Source: JAZKHE01 sp040385525 (GTDB lineage: Bacteria > Bacteroidota > Bacteroidia > UBA4408). Taken from it: a stretch of DNA of 20,366 nucleotides. The notes beneath the pieces were generated by a model. That model ran no database searches. It saw nothing but the letters and a program-made list of their open reading frames with translations, and was not told the DNA's origin. The translations under genes and the position numbers were made by a program. Below, piece by piece: positions 1-7,099 of the stretch. Each line of letters opens with the position of its first letter. Position 1 is the first letter of the stretch. The stretch covers positions 1-20,366 of the forward strand of contig JAZKHE010000010.1 of assembly GCA_040385525.1 (NCBI GenBank). Reading direction: 5' to 3'.

Positions 1-1
1 G

Positions 2-74
2 TGGTACCTCCAGGAATCGAACCAGGGACACAAGGATTTTCAGTCCTTTGCTCTACCAACTGAGCTAAGGTACC
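2..74 (-). tRNA. tRNA-Phe (anticodon GAA)
   Basis: Read on the minus strand, this folds into a complete cloverleaf. The acceptor stem is GGTACCT paired with AGGTACC, followed by discriminator A. The D arm is GCTC/GAGC, the anticodon stem AAGGA/TCCTT with loop CTGAAAA (anticodon GAA, phenylalanine), and the T arm CCTGG/CCTGG with loop TTCGATT. The 3' end lies at the window edge: the base after the discriminator is C, so whether CCA is encoded cannot be seen. It is transcribed away from coaX. Confidence 0.97.
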
Positions 75-90
75 AGCCTAATTGGGAGTG

Positions 91-119
91 CAAAATTATA
101 CAAAATTTTATATCTGCAA
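91..119 (-). promoter_or_regulatory. Promoter of tRNA-Phe
   Basis: On the minus strand a TTG (117-119) is followed after 18 bp by TAATTTTG (91-98), matching the Bacteroidota -7 consensus TAnnTTTG exactly. GCACTCC follows at once. The predicted start of transcription is about ten bases before the mature tRNA. The GCnCTCC tail recurs at two other promoters in the window. Confidence 0.7.
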
Positions 120-174
120 AATTTATTTTGTCTGTATTTAACTTTTTTTCTGTTTTATGTACACTTATTACCTC

Positions 175-194
175 TATTTTTGCCTAAAATAGGC
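175..194 (+). promoter_or_regulatory. coaX promoter -7 box and small inverted repeat
   Basis: TATTTTTG at 175-182 matches TAnnTTTG exactly. No clear TTG lies 19-20 bp upstream. The perfect inverted repeat GCCTA-AAA-TAGGC (182-194) overlaps the last base of the box and covers the expected start of transcription, ending four bases before the coaX ATG. It could be an operator or a short 5' hairpin, or chance. There is no Shine-Dalgarno sequence, as is normal for this phylum. Confidence 0.55.
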
Positions 195-198
195 TTAT

Positions 199-924
199 AT
201 GCAACTTGTTATAGATTTAGGAAATACCAACGCAAAACTTTTTTTGTTTTATAATGGCGAACTTGTAGAGTATAAAGTAGAAAAAGAATTAGAACCTCAT
301 GAATTAGCTGAATTTATTGCAAAAAACAAAAAGATTAAAAAAGCTATTATTTCATCAGTTGTTAATCATGATATTGGTTTAGAAGAGGAAATAAAAAAGT
401 TAAGTTTTAGTTTGGTGCTAAATGATAAAACAAAAATTCCTGTTCAGAATTTATATACAACTCCAGAAACTTTAGGAAGAGATAGGTTGGCAGCAGCGAT
501 TGGGGCAAACGAATTGTATCCTAATCAGCCAGTTTTAGCTATAGATGCCGGCACTTGCATTAAATACGATTTTGTAAACGAAAAAAATCAATATTTGGGA
601 GGAGCTATTTCTCCAGGAATTAACATGCGTTTATCGGCTCTTAATCATTTTACAGATAAATTACCTTTGGTTGAAAAACAAAGCCTACCCATTGAATTAA
701 TTGGTAATTCTACGGAAACCAGCATTTTATCGGGTGCAATTAATGGTGCGCTTAGTGAAATAAATGATACAATAAATCGTTATAAAGAAATGTACCCAGC
801 CTTAAAAGTAGTTTTAAGTGGTGGCGATTGTGTGTATTTGGAGAAAGGAATTAAAAATAGCATATTTGTCGAACCATTTTTGGTACAAAAGGGATTAAAC
901 AGAATACTTACGTATAATTTATAA
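199..924 (+). CDS. coaX: Type III pantothenate kinase
   Basis: Cytoplasmic kinase that phosphorylates pantothenate, the first step of coenzyme A synthesis. The 241 residues fit the CoaX family. Visible motifs of the ASKHA fold are the N-terminal phosphate loop DLGNTNAK (residues 6-13), GRDR (93-96) with the Asp expected to be the catalytic base, DAGTC (116-120), GGAISPG (134-140) and LSGGD near residue 210. The residue after DAGT is Cys where many homologues have Ala, which looks like ordinary variation. The ATG at 199 lies about 16 bp after a -7 box, so the leader is very short. It is the first gene of a close-packed operon: the next gene starts two bases after its stop. Confidence 0.95.
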   Translation: MQLVIDLGNTNAKLFLFYNGELVEYKVEKELEPHELAEFIAKNKKIKKAIISSVVNHDIGLEEEIKKLSFSLVLNDKTKIPVQNLYTTPETLGRDRLAAAIGANELYPNQPVLAIDAGTCIKYDFVNEKNQYLGGAISPGINMRLSALNHFTDKLPLVEKQSLPIELIGNSTETSILSGAINGALSEINDTINRYKEMYPALKVVLSGGDCVYLEKGIKNSIFVEPFLVQKGLNRILTYNL

Positions 925-926
925 AA

Positions 927-2282
927 TTGAAAACACACTTAACACGACTCGGAATTTTATCTGTTTTCTTGTTCCTAAATAGTTTCCAAAGTTTTTCGCA
1001 AACACTTACACAATCTCCCTACTCTAGATTTGGTTTAGGTGAGTTACAACGCGACGATTTTGCTCAAAATTCGGCAATGGGTGGCGTTTCTCAAACATTT
1101 CAATCTAGTAATCTTTTAAATATTTCTAATCCTGCTTCGTTAGGTGCTTTAAAATACACAACGTTTCAAGCGGCGGTTAGTGGTAATTTTTCGCAACAAA
1201 GCACAAGCCTAATTAAACAAAATTCTAAAACGGCTTCTTTTAATTCTATTTCGTTAGCTTTTCCGGTAACTAAATGGTGGGGCGCAGCTTTTGGTTTAAA
1301 ACCCTTTTCTAGTATGGGTTACAATATTAATTATTTAGCAAGCGATACTGTTTTTGGCGATATAAATTATTCGTTTAAAGGCGATGGTGGTTTAACAAAA
1401 GTGTTTGTTAGCAACGGATTTCAACCTGTAAAAAATGTTTTTATTGGTGTAAACGCAATGTATATGTTTGGTGTTTTAAATAAGGAACGAAAACTTGCTT
1501 TTGATAATACCAATTACTTAAACACTGTTTCGCAAGAAGCTACAAATGTTGGCGGCTTTAATTACAATGCTGGAGCGCAATTTAAAATTCCAGTTAAATT
1601 ATACGTAACCAAATCTGTTTTAGATACGACGCGCAAAGACTCGTTAATTTATTACAAAAAAACAAAAATTGATTGGAGAGAAAAAGACTATGCTTTTCAA
1701 ATTGGTTTAACTTTTCAAAACAATTCTGTAGTTAATGCCACAACTAATGCGCTAGTTAGAAGTTATAGAATAGAAGACGAAGTAGTAAAATTAAGAGATA
1801 CCGTTTCGTACCTTGTTGATTACAAAGGAAAAATAAATTTACCACAAACCATTGGCGCCGGCTTAGCGTTTAAAAAAGGAGAAAAACTTTTTGTGGGAGT
1901 AGATTATTACATCGAAAACTGGAGTCAATATTCGTATTACGGAGTAAACGATTTGTTACAAAACGCTTCGAGTATATGTGTAGGTGCACAATACACTCCC
2001 AAACCTGGTTTTTTGGGTAATACATTCGAAAGAGGAAGTTATAGAATTGGTTTCAGAAGTACAAACTCACACCTTAATTTAAAAAACACACCAATTGTAG
2101 AAAATTCCATTTCTTTTGGTGCTGGTTTACCAATGCGTAGAAGCACTTCTTCGGTTAATCTTTCGTTTGAGTTAGGCACAAGAGGCACAACTACAAACAA
2201 TTTAATTAAAGAGAATTTTTTTAAGTTTAACATCGGATTTTCTTTAAACGATGTTTGGTTTATTAAACGCAAAATAGACTAA
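927..2282 (+). CDS. Outer-membrane beta-barrel protein (FadL/OmpP1-like fold suspected)
   Basis: 451-residue exported protein. Start codon is TTG, two bases after the coaX stop. Residues 1-25 form a signal peptide (KTHLTRLG, a hydrophobic stretch, then SFSQ before the mature end TLTQSPYSRFGLGELQ). The QSPYSRFGxGEL start followed by NSAMGG recurs at the mature N-terminus of Bacteroidota outer-membrane proteins in the coaX-lptC neighbourhood, from memory. The rest is rich in alternating aromatic and polar residues with many Gly/Asn turns, consistent with a barrel. It sits between a CoA gene and lptC. The exact function is unknown, and transport of a hydrophobic substrate is only a suggestion from the fold. 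The TTG start is favoured because the signal peptide begins directly there. Confidence 0.8.
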   Translation: MKTHLTRLGILSVFLFLNSFQSFSQTLTQSPYSRFGLGELQRDDFAQNSAMGGVSQTFQSSNLLNISNPASLGALKYTTFQAAVSGNFSQQSTSLIKQNSKTASFNSISLAFPVTKWWGAAFGLKPFSSMGYNINYLASDTVFGDINYSFKGDGGLTKVFVSNGFQPVKNVFIGVNAMYMFGVLNKERKLAFDNTNYLNTVSQEATNVGGFNYNAGAQFKIPVKLYVTKSVLDTTRKDSLIYYKKTKIDWREKDYAFQIGLTFQNNSVVNATTNALVRSYRIEDEVVKLRDTVSYLVDYKGKINLPQTIGAGLAFKKGEKLFVGVDYYIENWSQYSYYGVNDLLQNASSICVGAQYTPKPGFLGNTFERGSYRIGFRSTNSHLNLKNTPIVENSISFGAGLPMRRSTSSVNLSFELGTRGTTTNNLIKENFFKFNIGFSLNDVWFIKRKID

Positions 2283-2289
2283 TAAAAAA

Positions 2290-2829
2290 ATGAATTTTTT
2301 TGCCAAATTAATTTTAGCTGTTGGCGCAGGATTTTTAGTTTCTTGCGAAAACGATATTGATAAAGTTAATTTGCTAAAAGTAGAGCATTTGCCTTTGGTT
2401 TCGCAAACCGATGCTGTGCTTAATTATAGCGATTCTGCCGTTATACGCATGCGTTTAAATGCAAAGTTGTTAGAGCGATACGAAGGCGAAGACCCTTATT
2501 TAGAAATGAAAAAGGGAATGAACATTCAACTTTTTGATATTGATGGCGACACAACAACGCAAATGAAAGCCAATTACGCCATAAAGTACGATAAAAAGAA
2601 AGTAATGGTGGCCAAAGGCAATGTAGTAGTTATTAATGCACAAGGCGAGCGTTTAGATACTGAAGAACTAACGTGGGACGAAGCCAATCAAAAAATATTT
2701 ACAAAGGCCTTTGTTAAAATTACTACCAACGACAAAATTATAATGGGCGAAGGTATGGAAGCCAATCAGTTTTTTACAAAATATAAAATCAATAAAATAA
2801 AAGGAATTATTAAAGTTAAACAGGAATAA
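2290..2829 (+). CDS. lptC: LPS export ABC transporter periplasmic protein LptC (lipoprotein form)
   Basis: LptC bridges the LptBFG transporter and LptA in moving lipopolysaccharide across the periplasm. The 179-residue protein has a lipoprotein signal with lipobox LVSC and lipidation Cys at residue 19. The Bacteroidota form is a lipoprotein, unlike the single-helix anchor of E. coli LptC. The body shows the OstA/LptC beta-jellyroll pattern: repeated strands such as MNIQLFDIDGD, KKKVMVAKGNVVVIN, GERLDTEELTWDE and a terminal KINKIKGIIKVKQ. It follows the barrel gene by seven bases and precedes the small membrane gene by four, so co-transcription with coaX is very likely. Confidence 0.9.
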   Translation: MNFFAKLILAVGAGFLVSCENDIDKVNLLKVEHLPLVSQTDAVLNYSDSAVIRMRLNAKLLERYEGEDPYLEMKKGMNIQLFDIDGDTTTQMKANYAIKYDKKKVMVAKGNVVVINAQGERLDTEELTWDEANQKIFTKAFVKITTNDKIIMGEGMEANQFFTKYKINKIKGIIKVKQE

Positions 2830-2833
2830 ATTT

Positions 2834-3031
2834 ATGAAGGGATTTATAAAAATACTGCAATACATTTGGCTTTTGGCTGGTGTTGTTTGTTTAGTTTTTG
2901 CAATAATTTCCTTTAAAAACAAAGGTTTTAGCTCCGAAATCATACTTTTTTTATCAATGGCAGTTATAGCTGTGATTATGTTTATTGTAAATGGTAAGCG
3001 CTATAAAAACCATCCCGGCAACCAATCTTAA
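2834..3031 (+). CDS. Small two-helix membrane protein, function unknown
   Basis: 65 residues with two hydrophobic helices (about residues 8-27 and 36-53) separated by a short polar loop with KNKG, and a basic polar tail (KRYKNHPGNQS). The ATG is four bases after the lptC stop, making it the last gene of the coaX operon. Small proteins of this kind follow lptC in related genomes as far as I recall, which suggests an envelope role. No domain is recognised. An 85-bp gap containing a separate promoter divides it from the downstream foldase gene. Confidence 0.75.
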   Translation: MKGFIKILQYIWLLAGVVCLVFAIISFKNKGFSSEIILFLSMAVIAVIMFIVNGKRYKNHPGNQS

Positions 3032-3063
3032 CAAAGAAATAAAAATCAAATTTTACTCAACAT

Positions 3064-3094
3064 TTGGCTATTAAAAATAGCTGTTGTATATTCG
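3064..3094 (+). promoter_or_regulatory. Promoter of the ppiD-like gene, with an inverted repeat in its spacer
   Basis: TTG (3064-3066), 20 bp, then TATATTCG (3087-3094), seven of eight bases of the TAnnTTTG scheme, followed by CCCTCC. The spacer holds a perfect inverted repeat GCTATT-AAA-AATAGC (3067-3081), a plausible operator. The start codon is 22 bases after the -7 box. Confidence 0.7.
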
Positions 3095-3116
3095 CCCTCC
3101 AATAAATTTTTGAAAG

Positions 3117-5210
3117 ATGTCAGTTTTAGAAAAAATCAGAAGCCGTTCAGGCTTATTATTAGGTGTTATTGCAGTTGCTTTGTTAGTGTTTATTCTACAA
3201 AGTGCTTTTGAGTCGGGAAGTAGTTTTTTCTCGGGCGATAAAGATAAAGTTGGTGAGGTAGCTGGCGAAAAAATTGCCTACCAAGAGTTCGATTTTAGAG
3301 TGCAACAAGCAATCGACAGCGAAAAACAACGTCAGCAAAAAAATGCTATCGACGATAACACTATGGACCAATTGCGTCAGCAAACATGGAACCAAATCGT
3401 GTTTGAAAGAATAATGCTTAAAGAATACGAAAAAGTGGGTGTAAACGTAAGCACCGACGAGTTATACGATATGGTTGCGGGTAAAGATCCACATCCATCT
3501 GTTCGTCAATCGTTTACCGATCCTCAAACAGGTCAGTTTAATCCGGCAAACGTTATCAATTTCTTAAACCAAATGAACCAAGACCAAACTGGTCAATCTA
3601 AGGCGCAATGGTTAAATTTTGAAGCTTCAATTAAAAAAGAGCGTTTAGGTAACAAATACAACAACTTAATTAAAGGTGGTTTGTATGCTACTAAAAACGA
3701 TGCTAAAAACGATTACATTGCAAAAAACAGCATCGCTAATTTTAGTTTTGTTGCACAACGTTATGCTGGTATTCCAGATACTGATGTAAAAGTTACTGAC
3801 GAAGACATTCAAAAATATTATAACGAAAACAAAAACAAATACAAACAACCAGAAAATGCGCGCTCGGTTGATTACGTAACTTGGGATGTAACTCCATCTG
3901 CTGAAGATATTAAACAAGCAGAAGCTGCTATTTTAGCTTTAAAAGAAGAATTTGCAACTGCAAAAAACGATACGCAATATGTAAATGCTAATTCTGATAA
4001 AAAGTTTGAAGCAGCATTTCAAAAGAAAGGTGTAATGCCTGCAATGCTTGATTCTATTTTGTTTAACGCTCCTGCGGGAACAGTTTATGGTCCTTATTTA
4101 GAAGGAACAACATACAAATTAGCAAAACTTACAGCTTCTAAAAATGCGCCTGATAGTGTTAAAGCACGTCATATTTTAATTAGTGTTATTGCTGGTAAAT
4201 CTGATTTAGCTAAAAAAACAGCTGATAGTTTAAAAGCTTTAATCACATCTAAAAAAGCTAAGTTCGAAGATTTAGCTAAAATTGCATCGCAAGATAAAGG
4301 TTCTGCCGAAAAAGGTGGTGATTTAGGTTGGTTTGCAGAAGGTGCAATGGTAAAACCATTTAACGACGCTTGTTTTAACGGCAAAAAAGGCGATATTACA
4401 ATTGTAGAATCTCAATTCGGAATTCATTTAATTGAATTGATGGATAGAAGTTCTGAATCGAAAAAAGCATTAGTTTGTTATATCGAAAAACAAGTAATGC
4501 CAAGCTCTGCAACAATTCAAACCTATTATGCAAAAGCAAGCGAGTTTGCAGGAAAAAATCCTACACAAGCCGCTTTCGAAAAATCGATTGTAGATTTAGG
4601 AATGAACAAGCGTGTGGCTGATTATGTGCGTGAGGCAGACAGAACTTTAATGGGATTAGAAAACTCTAGAGAAGTTGTGCGTTGGGCATTTACAGCAGAA
4701 AGAGGAAAAATTTCGCCGGTATTTGAATTAGGAAACGTTTATTTAATTGCAGTTTTAAGAGATATTCGCGACAAAGGAATTATGCCTTTAGAATCTATTA
4801 AACCAATGTTGCAAGCAGAAGCAATTAAAGAGAAAAAAGCTGAGAAATTTATTGCTGCTATGAATGGTGCAACAAGCATTGAAGCATTAGCTACAAAATT
4901 AAATACAGGTTTAGAAAAAGTAGAAGCACAAACATTTGCAGCATCGTCTGTACCAAACATGGGCAGAGAGCCAGAATTAGTAGGTGCGGTGTTTGGTAAC
5001 AAACCAAACATGGTAAGCAAACCAATTAAAGGTTTTAATGGTGTATATGTTGTTAAAGTAAACAGTGTAACAGCTCCAGCAGCAATTACCGACTTTAAAC
5101 AAATACAAGCACAAATTATGCAAGCAAACAAAAGCCGTGTAGATTACGAATTGTTTGAAGCCTTAAAAGAAAAAGCAAACGTAGTAGATAACAGAGGTAA
5201 ATTCTTTTAA
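3117..5210 (+). CDS. PpiD/SurA-like periplasmic peptidyl-prolyl isomerase
   Basis: 697-residue membrane-anchored foldase. A short cytoplasmic N-terminus (MSVLEKIRSRSG) is followed by one helix (about residues 13-30) and a large periplasmic part. Residues 45-250 are the SurA/PpiD N-terminal chaperone region (SELAGE-like start GEVAGEKIAYQEFDFRV, charged helices). A parvulin (PpiC) domain covers about 345-445, with ARHILI (350-355), GGDLGWF (400-406) and FGIHLIEL with His437. A second, degenerate parvulin-like segment lies around 500-570 and lacks those motifs, as in PpiD. Expected role: assisting folding of proteins crossing the inner membrane or bound for the outer membrane. It has its own promoter and a strong terminator. 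Whether it should be called PpiD cannot be settled from sequence alone. Confidence 0.9.
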   Translation: MSVLEKIRSRSGLLLGVIAVALLVFILQSAFESGSSFFSGDKDKVGEVAGEKIAYQEFDFRVQQAIDSEKQRQQKNAIDDNTMDQLRQQTWNQIVFERIMLKEYEKVGVNVSTDELYDMVAGKDPHPSVRQSFTDPQTGQFNPANVINFLNQMNQDQTGQSKAQWLNFEASIKKERLGNKYNNLIKGGLYATKNDAKNDYIAKNSIANFSFVAQRYAGIPDTDVKVTDEDIQKYYNENKNKYKQPENARSVDYVTWDVTPSAEDIKQAEAAILALKEEFATAKNDTQYVNANSDKKFEAAFQKKGVMPAMLDSILFNAPAGTVYGPYLEGTTYKLAKLTASKNAPDSVKARHILISVIAGKSDLAKKTADSLKALITSKKAKFEDLAKIASQDKGSAEKGGDLGWFAEGAMVKPFNDACFNGKKGDITIVESQFGIHLIELMDRSSESKKALVCYIEKQVMPSSATIQTYYAKASEFAGKNPTQAAFEKSIVDLGMNKRVADYVREADRTLMGLENSREVVRWAFTAERGKISPVFELGNVYLIAVLRDIRDKGIMPLESIKPMLQAEAIKEKKAEKFIAAMNGATSIEALATKLNTGLEKVEAQTFAASSVPNMGREPELVGAVFGNKPNMVSKPIKGFNGVYVVKVNSVTAPAAITDFKQIQAQIMQANKSRVDYELFEALKEKANVVDNRGKFF

Positions 5211-5230
5211 TCTCTAACTAAATTAATAGT

Positions 5231-5259
5231 AAAAAAGCCACTGAAAAGTGGCTTTTTTT
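5231..5259 (+). terminator. Intrinsic terminator of the ppiD-like gene
   Basis: Stem AAAGCCACT paired with AGTGGCTTT around a GAAA loop, followed by a T7 run. A-tracts on the left side would also let it work weakly on the other strand. It starts 20 bases after the stop codon. Confidence 0.9.
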
Positions 5260-5277
5260 GTTTTCCCTCTATTTGTC

Positions 5278-5348
5278 TTTGCGAGGTACGAAGCAATCTA
5301 TCGCGTAACGCAAATACGCACCCAATGGATTGCTTCTTACCTCGTAAA
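5278..5348. repeat. Imperfect palindromic intergenic repeat (REP-like)
   Basis: Two 21-bp arms, 5278-5298 (core GCGAGGTACGAAGCAATC) and 5328-5348 (core GATTGCTTCTTACCTCG), are inverted copies with two mismatches across a 29-bp centre. Sequences of the type GCGAGG-ACGAAGCAATC are familiar to me as dispersed palindromic repeats in many bacterial genomes, including Bacteroidota. It is non-coding: a 70-codon open frame across it on the minus strand has no promoter and no coding character. Confidence 0.7.
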
Positions 5349-5368
5349 CTTAACACTTCACCTAGTTT

Positions 5369-5395
5369 GTCCTTCTGAGCCCAGCGAAGAATCTT
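5369..5395. repeat. Fragment of a second dispersed repeat (TTCTGAGCCCAGCGAAGAATCT type)
   Basis: The core CTTCTGAGC-CCAGCGAAGAATCT resembles a common intergenic repeat of form TCATTCTGAGCGAAGCGAAGAATCT. Only one arm is visible, directly after the palindromic element, so this looks like a truncated or nested copy. Recognition is from memory of the family. Confidence 0.5.
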
Positions 5396-5471
5396 ACCCA
5401 AAATAGATACTTGCTGCAAATAATTTTTATCGCATAATTAAATATTATTTGTAGTTTAGAGTATTACATAA

Positions 5472-6935
5472 ATGTTTTATAAAATGCAACTAAGCGCAAA
5501 CATACAAAACCCAACGCAAAAGCTATGGGTTTATTTGCGAACAAAATTGCTGTTGTTTGCTGTAATAACGCAGTGTTTTTGTTTTTTTAATAGTAATGCA
5601 CAAACTCCGGGTAGTAACGATAACACATTTAACCCTGGCACAGGTGCAACTAATTTTGTTGAAGCTACCGCTATACAAAGTGACGGAAAAATAATTGTTG
5701 GGGGGAGTTTCATGCACTTTAATGGTACGCCAAGAAACAGTATTGCGCGTATAAATGATGACGGCAGTTTAGATGGTCCTTTTAATCCAGTAACTGGAAT
5801 TGCTTATGTAAGGACAATTTCATTGCAAACCGATGGAAAAATAATAATTGGTGGAAGAAATTTTTCATTTTCAAATCTCGTTACTCGTATCAATACAGAT
5901 GGCACATTAGACGGCACTTATACTCCTGGAAGTGGTCCAGACAGTGACGTATACTCAAGTCTTTTACAAAGTGATGGCAAAATAATTATAGGGGGCGGAT
6001 TCACTTTTTATAATGGAACAGCAAGAAACAATATTGCTCGTCTAAACTCCGATGGCACGCTAGATGGTACTTTTGACCCAGGATTAGGAGCAAATAATGG
6101 CAATACAACCAGCACGATTTGGACAAGCGCTTTGCAAAGTGATGGGAAAATAATTATAGGTGGTAGTTTCACACTCTATAATGGTGTAGCAAGAAATTAT
6201 ATTGCGCGACTCAGTGTTGATGGAACGCTTGACACTACTTTTGACCCCGGAACTGGAGCTAATTCATTTGTTTACACAAGTTCTATACAAAGCGATGGAA
6301 AAATAATTATAGGAGGGGTATTTACTACTTATAACGGTATAGCAAGAAACGGTATAGCACGTCTTAATACAAATGGAACGTTAGACCTTACATTTGATCC
6401 CGGAACTGGGGCAAACAATTCGGTTGAGGCAATTCAAATACAAGGCGATGGGAAAATAATTATTGGTGGAGGCTTTACTTCTTATAATGGAGTACCAAGA
6501 AAAAATATTGCAAGGCTCAATTCCGATGGAACTCTTGATACAAATTTTGACACTAGCGTGGGTGCAAACGATGTTGTGTATTCAGCCGAAATACAAAGCG
6601 ATGGAAAAATAATTATAGGAGGTTTTTTTACTTCGTATGATAATGTTACCCGAAACTGTATAGCTCGAATACTTGTACAAAACACTGTAGGAGTTGCAGA
6701 GCAAGAGCAAAGCAAAAATGTTATTTATAACAACAGCACCAACACACTAATCGTTAGTGAATGCGGTAATTTGGTAATTTATAATATGCAAGGCGCAAAA
6801 GTAAAGGAGTTAAAAGTCAATAGTCAGCAAGTTTTAAGTGTTAGCGCAGAGGATTTAGGAGGGGCTGGCGTTTATATTTGGCAATTACAAACCGAGAAAG
6901 AAGTGCAGAGGGGTAAAATAATAATTCAGGAGTAA
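5472..6935 (+). CDS. Secreted delta-60 repeat (DUF5122) beta-propeller protein with a T9SS-type tail
   Basis: 487 residues. An N-terminal hydrophobic segment (about 25-44, ending FNSNAQ) is the signal peptide. The longest start adds a polar stretch before it, so Met5 or a later start is possible. The body has seven copies of a roughly 51-residue unit with signature QSDGKIIIGG-F--YNG--RN-IARLN-DGTLD-TFDPGTGAN, the delta-60/DUF5122 pattern. Seven units suit a seven-bladed propeller. The last 80 residues (NNSTNTLIVS, GNLVIYNMQGAKV, LGGAGVYIWQLQT, GKIIIQE) resemble a T9SS type A sorting domain, although the usual PNP motif is missing. Likely location: cell surface or medium via T9SS. Ligand and role are unknown. 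It is monocistronic, between repeat-rich spacers. Confidence 0.85.
   Translation: MFYKMQLSANIQNPTQKLWVYLRTKLLLFAVITQCFCFFNSNAQTPGSNDNTFNPGTGATNFVEATAIQSDGKIIVGGSFMHFNGTPRNSIARINDDGSLDGPFNPVTGIAYVRTISLQTDGKIIIGGRNFSFSNLVTRINTDGTLDGTYTPGSGPDSDVYSSLLQSDGKIIIGGGFTFYNGTARNNIARLNSDGTLDGTFDPGLGANNGNTTSTIWTSALQSDGKIIIGGSFTLYNGVARNYIARLSVDGTLDTTFDPGTGANSFVYTSSIQSDGKIIIGGVFTTYNGIARNGIARLNTNGTLDLTFDPGTGANNSVEAIQIQGDGKIIIGGGFTSYNGVPRKNIARLNSDGTLDTNFDTSVGANDVVYSAEIQSDGKIIIGGFFTSYDNVTRNCIARILVQNTVGVAEQEQSKNVIYNNSTNTLIVSECGNLVIYNMQGAKVKELKVNSQQVLSVSAEDLGGAGVYIWQLQTEKEVQRGKIIIQE
5640..6672 (+). repeat. Seven tandem approx. 153-bp coding repeats
   Basis: The DGK codon block begins at 5682, 5832, 5973, 6141, 6294, 6447 and 6600, giving periods of 150, 141, 168, 153, 153 and 153 bp. 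The last four units are exactly in register and share long stretches at the DNA level (GATGGAAAAATAATTATAGG and close variants), so this end looks most recently expanded or homogenised. Confidence 0.85.
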
Positions 6936-6950
6936 CTCCTCTTTTTTTTT
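6928..6950 (+). terminator. Probable intrinsic terminator of the delta-60 gene
   Basis: Short hairpin AGGAG-TAA-CTCCT with the stop codon in its loop, followed by C and nine T. The stem is only five pairs, so efficiency is uncertain. The palindromic element just downstream may add to it. Confidence 0.55.
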
Positions 6951-6951
6951 C

Positions 6952-7070
6952 ACCACATAGGTACATAGTTTTTAAAGTAAAAGATAGATTAACATAGTTT
7001 TTCGCTTTGCGAAAAATGCTATCTAAACTATGTTTAGCAATGCGTATTTTTTTCTATGTCTCTATGTGGT
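6952..7070. repeat. Palindromic MITE/REP-like element
   Basis: Terminal 17-bp inverted arms ACCACATAGGTACATAG (6952-6968) and CTATGTCTCTATGTGGT (7054-7070) match at 15 of 17 positions. Inside is a perfect hairpin TTTTTCGC-TTT-GCGAAAAA (6998-7016). Further short inverted pairs occur (AACATAG with CTATGTT, AGATAG with CTATCT). No open frame is present. The element separates two convergent genes. I recall similar ACCACA-AGAC-CATAG palindromes scattered in Bacteroidota intergenic regions; target-site duplications are not evident. Confidence 0.7.
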
Positions 7071-7099
7071 AAATAAATACAAGATAATTTAGGAGAGCT

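Noticed and set aside
4739..5131. 130-codon open frame on the minus strand inside the ppiD-like gene
   Set aside because: It is antisense to a clear parvulin-family gene, has no promoter box, and its composition follows from the codon bias of the plus strand. Other antisense frames (for example 7161-7475, 3666-3917, 4169-4384) were rejected likewise.
5207..5419. 70-codon minus-strand frame downstream of the ppiD-like gene
   Set aside because: It is made of terminator and palindromic repeat sequence, with no start signal or recognisable protein features.
5640..6672. CRISPR array suggested by regular repeats
   Set aside because: The period is about 153 bp, the repeats are in frame and encode delta-60 units, and no cas genes are present.
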